NCBI GenBank assembly: GCA_028279475.1 | Contig: JANQNR010000004.1 | Location: forward strand, 124,001-188,000 | From: Rickettsiales bacterium | Lineage (GTDB): Bacteria; Pseudomonadota; Alphaproteobacteria; Rickettsiales; UBA998 | Direction: 5' to 3' | DNA: 64,000 bases | Shown: positions 1 through 10,656 of the stretch, piece by piece | Layout of the letters: each line of letters starts with the position of its first letter | How positions within the stretch are numbered: position 1 is the stretch's first letter | Position numbers and translations under genes: made by a program | The notes under the pieces: model-generated | Told to the model about the DNA's origin: nothing | The model's database searches: none | The model's input: the letters and a program-made list of their open reading frames with translations, nothing else

Positions 1-306
1 GATGGCATCAACAGCTTTAACAGCCAGCAAATGCCGGATGGCACCTACCAGATTGTAGTCAGTGCCAGGGGGACGGGCGATAGCGAGCTGGACGTCACAA
101 CTTTCACTACCGGGCGAGTGACATCTGCCGAAGTGGATGCAGAAGGGCAGACACTCTTAACGGTTGGTACGACAAAAGTGCCGGTGAGCGATGTGCGGGC
201 GGTGCGTGAAATCACAACGGCACCAAACGTCGTTGATGAGGTGGCAGCCAATGACAATACGGGTGATGAGGAATCATCCTCGGATGACACAGAATTATCA
301 GGTTAA
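1..306 (+). CDS. flgD: Flagellar hook assembly protein FlgD, C-terminal part (truncated by window start)
   Basis: Frame is open from base 1 (DGINSFNSQQMPDGTYQIVVSARGTGD...); FlgD-like C-terminus immediately upstream of flgE. Confidence 0.8.
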   Translation, partial: DGINSFNSQQMPDGTYQIVVSARGTGDSELDVTTFTTGRVTSAEVDAEGQTLLTVGTTKVPVSDVRAVREITTAPNVVDEVAANDNTGDEESSSDDTELSG

Positions 307-321
307 CAGGAGGGTTTTTCC

Positions 322-3165
322 ATGACACTTTACGGAGCATTATTTACAGGCGTATCCGGGTTAGATACGCAGGGGCAGAAAATCGGGATCATTTCCGATA
401 ACATCGCCAATGTGAACACAGTCGGCTATAAGGAAGCCGAGGCACAGTTTGAAACATTAGTGATTAACCAGTCTAACCAATCGGCCTATTCACCAGGTGG
501 AGCACGTAATGAAACACGCTTGAACATTGATAAGCAGGGCATTATTACGTCAACATCCGCTCCATCGGATATTGCTATTTCCGGGGATGGGTTCTTTGTC
601 GTCAACGCATCCGCTGATGGTTCGTCACAGGATCTTTATTCGCGTGCCGGGTCGTTCCGTCAGGATTCTCTGGGGAACTTTGTGAACTCTCAGGGGTTTT
701 TCCTGCAGGCATGGCCACTGGATCGCGATGGCCGTCTACCGGGACAGGTTGGTAACCTGAATACAATTTCCAGCGCGAACCTGGAGAGCCTGGAAACAGT
801 CAATATTGAAGCGGCCAGTGGTGTGGCGCAGGCAACAACGGAAGTCGCGTTCGGGATTAATCTGAATGCCGGTGAAGATGTTTATCCGGGTGCCAGCGCA
901 ACCATCAGCATGGATCCATTGGCTACGAACAATTTCGGCATTGATGCCGATACCATTATTGTGCCGGATGAAGCATCTGCTACGGCACCGCTATTCGGAC
1001 TGTCAACGCCCAACAACATTGCCCGCGGCGATCAGTTTACCGTGACTACCGGCAATGGGCTAAGCTATGATTATCAGTATGGCGGGTTCAGTATCGGACG
1101 GCAGGTGAGCAGCTCTAACCTTGCGACAAATACCGGTGATCGTAACACGGATTTATCATCCACAGACATTATCGGTGCGGGGGGGAGTATTACCCTTAAC
1201 AACGGTGACAGTTTCTATACTGTGGATGTTGGTGCCGCGCATGGCCTGTCGGTGGGTGATCAGGTGCTACTCAGCGGGGTGACGCTGGCCGGTCCATCGA
1301 ACGTGCCGATTTCGGAATTTAATGGTGTTGTGACTGTTGCATCGACGCCGGCTGCAAACACGTTTACTGTGTCAACGACGGTAGCGCATGCCAACCCGAA
1401 TACGACGGCGGCAACCGCTTTGTATAATACCCGTATTTATGCAGGAAATGTACTCGATGCAACAACGACATCACAGTCTTTCTTCCAAAGCACAGATCTT
1501 AATAATTATACTACGGCGGCGCGGAGCTTTACTATTGCCAATGCCAGTATTCCTAATGGAACAGCTACGTTCACCTATACGGCATCAAGCCCGAACACGG
1601 CGGCTGGACAGTTTAACTCCATGCTTACATTGGCGGAAGCCATTAATGATACGTCCGGATTGTCTGCACGCATTGTCGACGGGCGCTTGGTTGTGGGTGC
1701 ATCCGATGCCAATGAGTCGATTACCTTTGCCAATGTTGATTCAGCTGGTAGCGGTGGTTTGCTGGGAATTGACTGGCTAACTGAGCTTGATCTTGCTGAT
1801 GTGGCTGCGGGGAGCCGGCGTTTTTCAACGATGAATAATTTGGCGACCTTGGTGAATGCCGACGAGGGTGTGACAGCCGTCGTGAGTGATCCGCTATCCC
1901 AGGCAACGTTGGACATTCGTGTGGATGACCCGCTGGATACAATTCGCTTTACCGATTTCTTGGGTACGGCGACCGCTTTACCGAATGATCCGTTAACCGT
2001 AGCCGCGTTTCCGGGGGCAGGTGGTGCGGGTACCATTGATATTACCATTACCCAGAACGCGCATACGTTCAATATTGGTGACAATATCGTGCTTAGCGGG
2101 TTGGCCGATTACGGGGTCATCCCTAACCAGGTAACAGCCGCGGAACTAAACACTACACACACGATTACCAACGTGAATGCCGGGGTGGACTATACCATTA
2201 CCGTGACTACGGCAGCAGCGGCAGCGCCGGCTGGTGCGGGTGGTGGTGCTGCCGGGATGGTGCAAGCAACCAATATCGGTAGTTTGTTGGCAGAATTTGG
2301 GATTGTGACCTCACTGAACGGTGGAGCCTATGTGCGTGGTGACTCAGGAAACCTGGGGCCGGTTTATGATTCTGCCGGCAGTAATGGTCAGAATATGGCT
2401 TCCGGTGATATTACGGCTCACTTCAGCCGTACCCTGACCGTCTATGATTCGCTGGGAGCGGGACATGACTTACGCGTTGCTTACCTTAAGACGGGTGAAA
2501 ATGAATGGGCGGTAGAAATCTTTGCCGTTGATGAAACCGAGGTTAGCTCGACGCTTCCCAATGGGCAGGTGGCATCCGGTACCATTCTCTTTAATGGAGA
2601 TGCGTCACTGAGGAGTGTGTCCAGTTCCTTGACGGGGGCGACGACAATCAACTGGACGAATGGAGCCATTGCAAGCAGTATCGAGTTTGATTGGGGAACG
2701 GCAGGCTTCCCATTTGGTACAACAGGGGCGACATTGATTGGTGATACGGATGGGCTGAGTCAGTTCGATTCTGCCTATAATGTAGCATTCCTGAACCAGA
2801 ACGGTGCACCGGTTGGTGAGTTGATCAGTGTGACCATTGACTCGGATGGGTTTGTCATTGCCAGCTTCTCAAATGGAGAGAATCAGCAGCTTTACAAAAT
2901 TCCATTGGCGGACTTCACCAATCCGAACGGGTTGAAAGCCATTTCCGGGAATGTGTATTCCGAAACCAATGAGTCCGGTGAAGTGAACCTGCGTGAAGCG
3001 GGCACCAGTGGCGTCGGTGACATTGTATCCAACGCACTTGAGGCCTCGAACGTCGACCTTGCAGAGCAATTGACGGATATGATTGTCGCGCAGCGGGCGT
3101 ATCAGTCCAACACGCGGGTGATTAGTACGTCGGATGAGTTGCTGGAGCAGTTGAACCAGATCTAA
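322..3165 (+). CDS. flgE: Flagellar hook protein FlgE, unusually large (947 aa)
   Basis: N-term MTLYGALFTGVSGLDTQGQKIGIISDNIANVNTVGYKEA and C-term SNALEASNVDLAEQLTDMIVAQRAYQSNTRVISTSDELLEQLNQI are classic FlgE ends; RBS aggagg upstream. Confidence 0.95.
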   Translation: MTLYGALFTGVSGLDTQGQKIGIISDNIANVNTVGYKEAEAQFETLVINQSNQSAYSPGGARNETRLNIDKQGIITSTSAPSDIAISGDGFFVVNASADGSSQDLYSRAGSFRQDSLGNFVNSQGFFLQAWPLDRDGRLPGQVGNLNTISSANLESLETVNIEAASGVAQATTEVAFGINLNAGEDVYPGASATISMDPLATNNFGIDADTIIVPDEASATAPLFGLSTPNNIARGDQFTVTTGNGLSYDYQYGGFSIGRQVSSSNLATNTGDRNTDLSSTDIIGAGGSITLNNGDSFYTVDVGAAHGLSVGDQVLLSGVTLAGPSNVPISEFNGVVTVASTPAANTFTVSTTVAHANPNTTAATALYNTRIYAGNVLDATTTSQSFFQSTDLNNYTTAARSFTIANASIPNGTATFTYTASSPNTAAGQFNSMLTLAEAINDTSGLSARIVDGRLVVGASDANESITFANVDSAGSGGLLGIDWLTELDLADVAAGSRRFSTMNNLATLVNADEGVTAVVSDPLSQATLDIRVDDPLDTIRFTDFLGTATALPNDPLTVAAFPGAGGAGTIDITITQNAHTFNIGDNIVLSGLADYGVIPNQVTAAELNTTHTITNVNAGVDYTITVTTAAAAAPAGAGGGAAGMVQATNIGSLLAEFGIVTSLNGGAYVRGDSGNLGPVYDSAGSNGQNMASGDITAHFSRTLTVYDSLGAGHDLRVAYLKTGENEWAVEIFAVDETEVSSTLPNGQVASGTILFNGDASLRSVSSSLTGATTINWTNGAIASSIEFDWGTAGFPFGTTGATLIGDTDGLSQFDSAYNVAFLNQNGAPVGELISVTIDSDGFVIASFSNGENQQLYKIPLADFTNPNGLKAISGNVYSETNESGEVNLREAGTSGVGDIVSNALEASNVDLAEQLTDMIVAQRAYQSNTRVISTSDELLEQLNQI

Positions 3166-3322
3166 GGTAGCGTCATATATGGCAGCTTCTTAATGTTGAA
3201 ATTTTTTCGGAAATTTGGGCGTTGACCGCTAAGTATATCCAGATACAGCTGTATGGTTCTTATCCAAAAGCTAACGGTTGGTGTCGGTTGTATATTGGTT
3301 GTTGCTGATAAGGATCAGTCAT

Positions 3323-4057
3323 CTACCACTGATACCTGAACAATTCATGCCCGTGCTGTTTCAGCCACTGTTTAGCCCGAGACATACCGGGGCATAATGC
3401 AGCATTGAGCGCCCAGAATGCCTGGCCATGGTTCAAATGCACCAGATGGGCGCATTCATGGGCGATCACATAGTCCAGTACATAGCGAGGCGCAAATACC
3501 AGGCGTTTGGAAAACATCATGGCACCATCAGGACTGCAACTTCCCCAGCGTGATACCGGGTCGCTCAACCGTATGGTCGGTGTTTTCTGTATATCTGCAA
3601 GTAGCGGGTCTGCTAGTATGCGTGTTAGACTTTCATTGATATAACGTTTTAATTCCTGTTCCAGCAATCGCATCGCTTGTTTTCCGGATTTTGCCGGTGT
3701 AGTTGGCACGACCAGAGGGAATGGTTCCTGCTCGATCAGGCGTTCGACCGGGGTAGGTTGAATGCGATAAGAGACGCCTAACACAGGAATGATAGTGCCA
3801 TGGGATAGTGGAATGGGAGAGGGCAGGGCAGCAACGTAACCCTGCATTTGTTTGGTATGCGTTGTCAGAAAATGTTGAATCTCTTTTTGGGAGGTGCGAA
3901 ACGGTGCGGATAGCACGCAATGGCGCTTTATCGGGTGGTAACGTAGACACAAATATCGGCATCTCCGGCGTCGTTGCAGAATAATCTCAATATCGCCATT
4001 GTCAGACGGTATTGTTTTGGTTAAAACTGTCATCTGTTTTGTCTTATTCGTAATCAC
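3323..4057 (-). CDS. YgjP-like (DUF45/M48-type) metal-dependent hydrolase; start may be internal (e.g. 4033)
   Basis: Contains VIAHECAHLVHLNHGQAFWAL (HExxH zinc motif) and DPVSRWGSCSPDGAMMFSKRLVFAP. Confidence 0.85.
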   Translation of the reverse strand: MITNKTKQMTVLTKTIPSDNGDIEIILQRRRRCRYLCLRYHPIKRHCVLSAPFRTSQKEIQHFLTTHTKQMQGYVAALPSPIPLSHGTIIPVLGVSYRIQPTPVERLIEQEPFPLVVPTTPAKSGKQAMRLLEQELKRYINESLTRILADPLLADIQKTPTIRLSDPVSRWGSCSPDGAMMFSKRLVFAPRYVLDYVIAHECAHLVHLNHGQAFWALNAALCPGMSRAKQWLKQHGHELFRYQW

Positions 4058-4058
4058 T

Positions 4059-5900
4059 ATGCGTTATCCTGCATCATTTATTAACCGTGTAAAGCAACAT
4101 TTTCGCCTTTCAGAGGTGATTTCCCGCCGTGTGCCATTAAAGCGCTATGGCCGGGAATATAAAGCATGTTGTCCGTTTCATCAGGAAACCACGCCTTCCT
4201 TTACCGTGAATGACGAGAAAGGGTTTTATCATTGTTTCGGTTGTGGGGCGCACGGCGACGCCATTACTTTCCTCATGGAGCATGACCGGCTGCATTACGT
4301 CGAAGCGGTTGAAACACTGGCAAAGGATGCCGGAATTCCATTGCCTGAACCTGATAAGAAGCTTTCCCGTTACTATGATCAGGAAGAGAAGCTGCTAGGG
4401 CTGATGGACGCGGCGGCTGCATGGTTCCGCGACCAACTCTATGGCAGCGTTGGGCATTCAGCACGCTTATACCTCCATGAGCGGGGACTTGAGCGTCATA
4501 CATGTGACGAGTTTGGTATTGGTTATGCGCCACAAAAGCGTGACGGGTTGAAATTTGCCATGCAACGTTTGGGGTATACAGAAACCCAGATGGTAGATGC
4601 CGGGTTGCTTATCAAGGTAGAGGGAAAACCAACCTATGATCGGTTTCGAGGACGTATTATCTTTCCGATTGCCCGGCTTGATGGTCGTATCGTTGCATTT
4701 GGCGGCAGACATATTGACCAGAATGCCCATGGTCCGAAATATCTGAATTCACCGGAAACACTGATTTTCAAGAAGCAGGAGGTGCTCTATAATCTCCATA
4801 ACGTCCGGCGCATTGCTAAAGATGCACCTTATATCGTCGTAGTCGAAGGATATATGGATGCTATCATCCTGCATAGCCACGGTATCCCCTATGCTGTTGC
4901 ACCTTTGGGCACAGCGTTTGGTGAGCAACATTTGCAGCTATTATGGCGTTATTCCACTAACCCAATTTTGTGTTTTGATGGGGACAAAGCAGGGCAAAAA
5001 GCAATGCTGAGAGCGGCAGATGTGGCGTTGCCCCATATTCGTGTCGATTGCTTGCTACGATTTTGTGGTCTGCCAAATGGTGAAGACCCGGATTCATTTG
5101 TTCGTTCCAGCGGTGTTCAGTCATTGGAAACCCTGTTCAAGCGCGCAATGAGTGTCTCGGAACTATTGTGGAATGTGTATATCAGCAACCGGCGTTTTAA
5201 AACGCCGGAACAGCTGGCAACTGCCGAACAAGCGCTGATGAAGACTGTCAACCGGATCCAGGATAGTGGTCTGCGCCGGCGTATTACTACCTCATTTCAG
5301 AATCGTATCTGGCATATATCCAAGCAGCAGATGCTTCGGGGTATTCGGCCTGAAGGCAGGGAAGGGGTGCTACCGGTTGATAGCACAAAACTGCATGTTG
5401 CCTCAAAAAACCCGCTGGTTCCGGCCTTGGAGCAGGTCTTTGCCATTGTGGTGCGTTATCCGGCGCTGTTGAACAACGCAGAAGTAGAGCATGCATTTTA
5501 CGAATGGGACTGGAGTGAAACCTATTGTGCGGACTGTATTGCGGAAATGCTGAAGCAGACCGATTTGCTGAGTAGTTGCCGCTATGTTATGGCAGAGTTT
5601 TTGACCCGAGAATTTCCTACTACAGATATGCGTCTGCAGCAGCATTATTCGCAAGGAGTCATTCCGACACAGCTTTACGGTCAGGACGAACAGCTGGGGC
5701 TTGAAGCGGCTACCGCGCTTTTTCACAAATTAAAGCGCAAGGTAGAGCAAACCGTAATGACGCAGGAGTTATCAACGCTTGCTGGTTCCGGGAAGCTTTC
5801 CGCAGATGAAAAACGTGCGGAGCAATTGCTGGAATTGATAAAATTACAACAAAAAGCATTGTTACATGCTTCCAATTCACCGGAAGACTCTTATATATAG
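4059..5900 (+). CDS. dnaG: DNA primase DnaG
   Basis: CCPFHQETTPSFTVNDEKGFYHCFGCGAHGD zinc finger and TOPRIM VVVEGYMDAI...GTAFGEQH. Start trimmed from ORF 3999 to ATG 4059 (MRYPASFINRVKQHF). Confidence 0.95.
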   Translation: MRYPASFINRVKQHFRLSEVISRRVPLKRYGREYKACCPFHQETTPSFTVNDEKGFYHCFGCGAHGDAITFLMEHDRLHYVEAVETLAKDAGIPLPEPDKKLSRYYDQEEKLLGLMDAAAAWFRDQLYGSVGHSARLYLHERGLERHTCDEFGIGYAPQKRDGLKFAMQRLGYTETQMVDAGLLIKVEGKPTYDRFRGRIIFPIARLDGRIVAFGGRHIDQNAHGPKYLNSPETLIFKKQEVLYNLHNVRRIAKDAPYIVVVEGYMDAIILHSHGIPYAVAPLGTAFGEQHLQLLWRYSTNPILCFDGDKAGQKAMLRAADVALPHIRVDCLLRFCGLPNGEDPDSFVRSSGVQSLETLFKRAMSVSELLWNVYISNRRFKTPEQLATAEQALMKTVNRIQDSGLRRRITTSFQNRIWHISKQQMLRGIRPEGREGVLPVDSTKLHVASKNPLVPALEQVFAIVVRYPALLNNAEVEHAFYEWDWSETYCADCIAEMLKQTDLLSSCRYVMAEFLTREFPTTDMRLQQHYSQGVIPTQLYGQDEQLGLEAATALFHKLKRKVEQTVMTQELSTLAGSGKLSADEKRAEQLLELIKLQQKALLHASNSPEDSYI

Positions 5901-6054
5901 CGATTAATATATTATTAGGGGTCTGTGATAAATGATGCATAGTGGTAAAATATTAAATTCTTAATGGTAAGTAGGTATTCGGTTGCAGCAAAAGGAAAGT
6001 TTTGCTAAGCAGCCTCTCTTACCCAGATAATACAACGTAGGAAATCAGGCATTT

Positions 6055-8175
6055 ATGGCAAAAGCAAAAAAAGCGACAGGTGATTCTGCGAAGTCTTCGA
6101 CCAAGGATACGAAAACGACGAAAGCGGCAACAAAATCTCTACCGGCAAAGAAGGTGGCCAACTCTAATAAAAAGGTGGTTGCTGATAAGAAGGCGGTGGG
6201 GACATCGGCAGCCGATTCTCGTAAACGCGAGATGGAGTTGGTTAAAAAGCTGATGGAGCTTGGAAAGGCGCGTGGTTATGTTACTTATACAGAGTTGAAC
6301 GACCTCTTGCCTCCCTCGGAATTTTCGCCCGAGCGTGTAGACGGGGTTATCAGCGCATTGGCGCAAGTGAAGATACGGGTAATTGAGGAGAGTGAAGCGG
6401 ATAGCGCTAAAAAGAAAAGTATTCACCTTCAAGAAGAAGATGTGCTTGATGGAGAAAATAGCGAAGCTGAAACCGAAGAGGCTGAAACACCTGCCGTTGA
6501 GAATGCCGGGCGCTCCGATGACCCGGTACGCATGTATTTACGGGAAATGGGGAATGTAGAACTACTCTCCCGGGAAGGGGAAATAGAAATTGCCAAACGC
6601 ATTGAGCATGGACGCGAGATGCTGATTACGGCGCTGTGCGAAAACCCTATTGCGATGCAGCAGATTCTGAAATGGCGTGATGAGTTAAGTGCCGGGACGA
6701 TCCTTCTGCGTGAAATCGTTGACCTTGACGCCAGTTTTGGCGCTGGAACGCAAGATGAAGATGAGGATGAAACTACTGAGGAAGGTGATTCAGCAAATGA
6801 TAGCGAGTCCTCAGGTGAAGAAGGGTTTGGAGACGAAGACGAGGACGAGGACGATCTAACGGACGAAGAAGAAGGGGGCGAGTCAGATGATGATGACGAT
6901 GAAGCGCCGATGTCTCTGATCGCTATGGAAAATGCGCTATTGCCGCAAATGCTGGAGACATTGGATCAGTTTGCGGCTATCAGTAAGAAAATGCGCAGCT
7001 ACCATGAAAAGCGCCTCGATGCTGCCTTTGGCGAGGCAAAAATTACGGCCAGAGACACCAATAACTACACAAAGCATAAAACAGAACTAACCAATCTGGT
7101 GTTAGATATTAAGTTGAGTAATGCGTCAATTGAGCTGCTGACTGATACCTTATATGGCATCAATAAGCGCTTGTTTGATCATGAAGGTAAGATTCTGAAG
7201 CTGGCGGAAAAATATAAGGTAAGCCGTAAGGAGTTTCTCAAGCATTATCCGGGCAACGAGATGAATCCGAAATGGCTGGACGAGGTAGCGAAGCTTCGCA
7301 CGAAAGGCTGGAAAGAGTTTGCTAAGGAAAGCCGTAAAGACGTTGAAGAAATACGGGAAAAGATTTTCTCTGTTGGGCGTGAAGTGGGCGTCGATATTGC
7401 GGAATTTAAGCGTATGGTGGCGGATGTCCAGAAGGGTGAACGTACGACAAATCGTGCTAAGAAAGAAATGATCGAGGCTAACTTACGCCTGGTCATTTCT
7501 ATTGCCAAGAAATATACAAACCGTGGATTGCAGTTCCTTGACCTGATTCAGGAAGGAAATATTGGTCTGATGAAGGCAGTGGACAAGTTTGAATATCGTC
7601 GTGGCTATAAGTTCTCGACCTATGCAACCTGGTGGATTCGTCAGGCAATTACTCGCTCGATCGCTGATCAGGCACGCACGATCCGGATTCCGGTGCATAT
7701 GATTGAAACGATCAACAAGATTGTCCGTACCTCGCGTCAGATGTTGCATGAGATGGGACGGGAGCCAACGCCGGAAGAACTGGCGGAGCGCTTGGTAATG
7801 CCGCTCGACAAAGTGCGCAAGGTAATGAAAATCGCTAAAGAGCCGGTGAGTCTGGAAACGCCGATCGGTGATGAAGAAGATTCCCAATTAGGTGATTTTA
7901 TCGAGGATAAGAATGCGATCCTGCCGGTCGAAGCGGCGATGCAGTCGAATTTACGTGAAGTCACAACTCGAATTCTATCTAGCCTCACACCTCGAGAGGA
8001 GCGCGTATTGCGGATGCGTTTTGGTATCGGCATGAACACTGATCACACGTTGGAAGAGGTGGGACAGCAATTCTCAGTCACACGGGAGCGGATTCGTCAA
8101 ATTGAAGCCAAGGCGCTACGTAAGCTCAAACATCCGAGCCGTTCGCGCAAGATGCGTAGCTTTCTGGAGCACTAA
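6055..8175 (+). CDS. rpoD: RNA polymerase primary sigma factor RpoD (sigma-70)
   Basis: [72 protein letters not shown], and the region 4.2 motif. Confidence 0.98.
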   Translation: MAKAKKATGDSAKSSTKDTKTTKAATKSLPAKKVANSNKKVVADKKAVGTSAADSRKREMELVKKLMELGKARGYVTYTELNDLLPPSEFSPERVDGVISALAQVKIRVIEESEADSAKKKSIHLQEEDVLDGENSEAETEEAETPAVENAGRSDDPVRMYLREMGNVELLSREGEIEIAKRIEHGREMLITALCENPIAMQQILKWRDELSAGTILLREIVDLDASFGAGTQDEDEDETTEEGDSANDSESSGEEGFGDEDEDEDDLTDEEEGGESDDDDDEAPMSLIAMENALLPQMLETLDQFAAISKKMRSYHEKRLDAAFGEAKITARDTNNYTKHKTELTNLVLDIKLSNASIELLTDTLYGINKRLFDHEGKILKLAEKYKVSRKEFLKHYPGNEMNPKWLDEVAKLRTKGWKEFAKESRKDVEEIREKIFSVGREVGVDIAEFKRMVADVQKGERTTNRAKKEMIEANLRLVISIAKKYTNRGLQFLDLIQEGNIGLMKAVDKFEYRRGYKFSTYATWWIRQAITRSIADQARTIRIPVHMIETINKIVRTSRQMLHEMGREPTPEELAERLVMPLDKVRKVMKIAKEPVSLETPIGDEEDSQLGDFIEDKNAILPVEAAMQSNLREVTTRILSSLTPREERVLRMRFGIGMNTDHTLEEVGQQFSVTRERIRQIEAKALRKLKHPSRSRKMRSFLEH

Positions 8176-8179
8176 TCTG

Positions 8180-8599
8180 TTATTTGATACCGGGTAGTTC
8201 CACTTGCGGGCTTTGCGGCAAGGGAGTCGGTTTGGTTTGCAGGCCTTCGACAGTGGTTGGGGCTGCTACAGGGAATGTCTCTTGCGATGGTAATTGCGGC
8301 GCGGTATGAGGGTATAATGTTGTATCTGCTGGAGAAGATGAAGGAGACAGGTTATAAGGATTAGCCTTTGCTCCATTAACTTCTTTCGCATTTCCTCCGA
8401 TCCTGAGCTCGAGAGTTGCTTTTGGATTGCCGTGCTCTTCAGAGAAGGTTCCTTGCACAGTAAATCCTCCGCTCTTTTGTGATTCAGCAATGCTAGCACA
8501 TTGTCCCATCAAGTTCATTAATCCATCGCTTGGATGCTCAGTGGCCTTAAATTTTTCAATCGCTGCATCACATGTTTTTCCTGAAATTGTTTTTCCCAT
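8180..8599 (-). CDS. Hypothetical protein, Pro-rich C-terminus
   Basis: 139-aa ORF with in-frame ATG; no family recognised. Confidence 0.6.
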   Translation of the reverse strand: MGKTISGKTCDAAIEKFKATEHPSDGLMNLMGQCASIAESQKSGGFTVQGTFSEEHGNPKATLELRIGGNAKEVNGAKANPYNLSPSSSPADTTLYPHTAPQLPSQETFPVAAPTTVEGLQTKPTPLPQSPQVELPGIK

Positions 8600-8807
8600 T
8601 TCTATATTTCCTTTTTTATATTAATTTACTTAAAAATACTTAGTTGTTACTATATTTATACTTGTTCATTATTACAATGAAGAGTGAAAAACATGACGAT
8701 TCCATGAAAAACGTTCATCCATATTCACGATGGCAAATGTTCACTTCTTCGCTGTCATGTAACTTTCACACAGTGAAAGCTCACAAAAATGTATAATATT
8801 ACCAGTT

Positions 8808-10157
8808 ATGGTAAACTTGGCGCCAGATAAAGAGAATTCGAAGGAAGAAGAGCATGCTCCGAAAAAAACGGGCGGCGAACATGCGTTCAATTTCACGTCC
8901 TGGTTTTTGTTCGGCTGGATTATCAATTCTCTTAGCGGTGTGGCGACCGCGGAATATGCGAATAACAGACCAGGGAGTTGGGCGTATGGGGCGAAAAGAT
9001 GGGCGCAGGAACATGCAGCCAACATCTACGAATGGGTTAACAACAAGATTAGCCCCAAAGATATTCAAGAGTTGCAGAAAATATTTCTAAAGCGGGTTTC
9101 ACAGGTTGACCTTCCTGATGAGGTCGTCAAGCAATTTATTAAGGATGGCGTATTTAATGCTAAGGGTGAACATAATCAGGCGTTCTATGATTTATTTCAA
9201 CAGGAAGGCGGCTTTAAAGAGGTTGCCGACAAGTTAGGGAAAGGGTTCTCCGCCGAAAATATTGAGCAATTACGCAACCATATGCTCCGTCAGGAAACTG
9301 GTCGTGATACGATTGCAACGCTGGCAACGCTACTTGCCCTATGCGCCGGTGGGTTCATCGTGATGGTGCCGATCAAGCTGATGGAAGACAATAAGCGCCC
9401 GATGGTGGAATGGCTGGATAAGCATGTGGTGGATCCGTTTAAGCAGATCACGGGACAGGCGCCGGCGACCGCTATGGAGAAGGAGCGGCTGGAAGAGCAG
9501 CGCAAGGAACGATATGATTATTTTAGCCAGACAGAAAAACAGACTTGGGCTAGTGTACTTAAGAGTCGTCTTGTCGGGCTTATCCCTATCTATGTCTTTC
9601 ATCTGTCGATGGGCGGAAAGAATAACATCGTCAAGTTAGGGCAGGAAAAGATCACCGGTGATTATGTCAACCCTGATCCCAATGTGGGGTTTGGCGGTGT
9701 CGGACATATGGCCGAGCAGTTTGGTAATTGGGCGGGTGCAAGTGCTCATAATATCACTCCGGACTCTGCCAAACAACATATAGCCAATCAATGGGTCACC
9801 GACGAATTCAGAAATAACCACAGCCTGCCTGCCGGTGGTGATCACAGCAAGCGCTGGATGCAGGAAAAACTTGAGTGGCTGGCGATTGATGTCGGCTACA
9901 GCTTCTTTGCGACGGTTTTTACCTTCGGACTGTCGCGCATTTTTGGAAAAAAGTCTGATGATAATCAACAGGTGGAAACAGCCAATAACATCACGCCAGT
10001 AAAGGGCGAACTATCGTCAAAGCGTGCCCACATGGCTTCCGTAGGGAGTCAGGCTGCATCGCGCATTTATGAAAAGACACCGACGACTTCCCTACATATG
10101 GCTGAACATGCGGGTGCTGTTGAAACGGCACCTGAACGTCTCAGAGAATCCCTGTAA
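8808..10157 (+). CDS. Hypothetical integral membrane protein (449 aa)
   Basis: Long ORF with hydrophobic segments (WFLFGWIINSLSG, LATLLALCAGGFIVMVPI, LVGLIPIYVFHLSMG, VGYSFFATVFTFGLSRIF); no family recognised. Confidence 0.75.
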   Translation: MVNLAPDKENSKEEEHAPKKTGGEHAFNFTSWFLFGWIINSLSGVATAEYANNRPGSWAYGAKRWAQEHAANIYEWVNNKISPKDIQELQKIFLKRVSQVDLPDEVVKQFIKDGVFNAKGEHNQAFYDLFQQEGGFKEVADKLGKGFSAENIEQLRNHMLRQETGRDTIATLATLLALCAGGFIVMVPIKLMEDNKRPMVEWLDKHVVDPFKQITGQAPATAMEKERLEEQRKERYDYFSQTEKQTWASVLKSRLVGLIPIYVFHLSMGGKNNIVKLGQEKITGDYVNPDPNVGFGGVGHMAEQFGNWAGASAHNITPDSAKQHIANQWVTDEFRNNHSLPAGGDHSKRWMQEKLEWLAIDVGYSFFATVFTFGLSRIFGKKSDDNQQVETANNITPVKGELSSKRAHMASVGSQAASRIYEKTPTTSLHMAEHAGAVETAPERLRESL

Positions 10158-10182
10158 GTAGCGCTGACGATGGAAAGAGTCG

Positions 10183-10656
10183 TTGCTTTCGCTGTCTCAC
10201 GGCGCTAATCATAGGCACATGCATGTTTTAATTGTCGTTGCTGATTTCTATGAAGACATTGCCGAAATGTTGCTGGCAGGTGCCATTGATGCGCTGGTAG
10301 AAGCAGATGCAGCCTATGAAGTGATACGGGTTCCTGGGGCGCTGGAAGTGCCTGTCGCAATTGCCATGGCGGCGCATCATGTCGGCGAGTATGACGGGTT
10401 TATTGCCCTGGGCTGTGTGATTCGTGGGGAAACCAGCCATTATGAGACGGTGTGCGAAGAAAGTGCGCGTGGCTTGACAGAGCTTGGTGTTCGGGAAAGG
10501 CTAGCGATTGGTAACGGAATATTAACGGTTGAATCCAAGGCGCAGGCAGAAGTGCGTGCGAATCCGGAAAAGAAGGACAAGGGTAGGGGAGCGGCGCTTG
10601 CTTGTTTGCGACTGGCGGAGATTCAGCAGCATTATCATCAGAAGGCAGGCGCGTAA
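10183..10656 (+). CDS. ribH: 6,7-dimethyl-8-ribityllumazine synthase (start could be the later ATG at [13 protein letters not shown])
   Basis: [55 protein letters not shown]. Confidence 0.93.
   Translation: MLSLSHGANHRHMHVLIVVADFYEDIAEMLLAGAIDALVEADAAYEVIRVPGALEVPVAIAMAAHHVGEYDGFIALGCVIRGETSHYETVCEESARGLTELGVRERLAIGNGILTVESKAQAEVRANPEKKDKGRGAALACLRLAEIQQHYHQKAGA

Noticed and set aside
1575-2084. Antisense ORF of 169 aa within flgE
   Set aside because: flgE reading frame is unambiguous; the antisense translation is Ser/Pro/Ala-rich noise without family features.
5403-5726. Antisense ORF (107 aa) inside dnaG
   Set aside because: Fully inside a confident conserved gene; no RBS or family signal.
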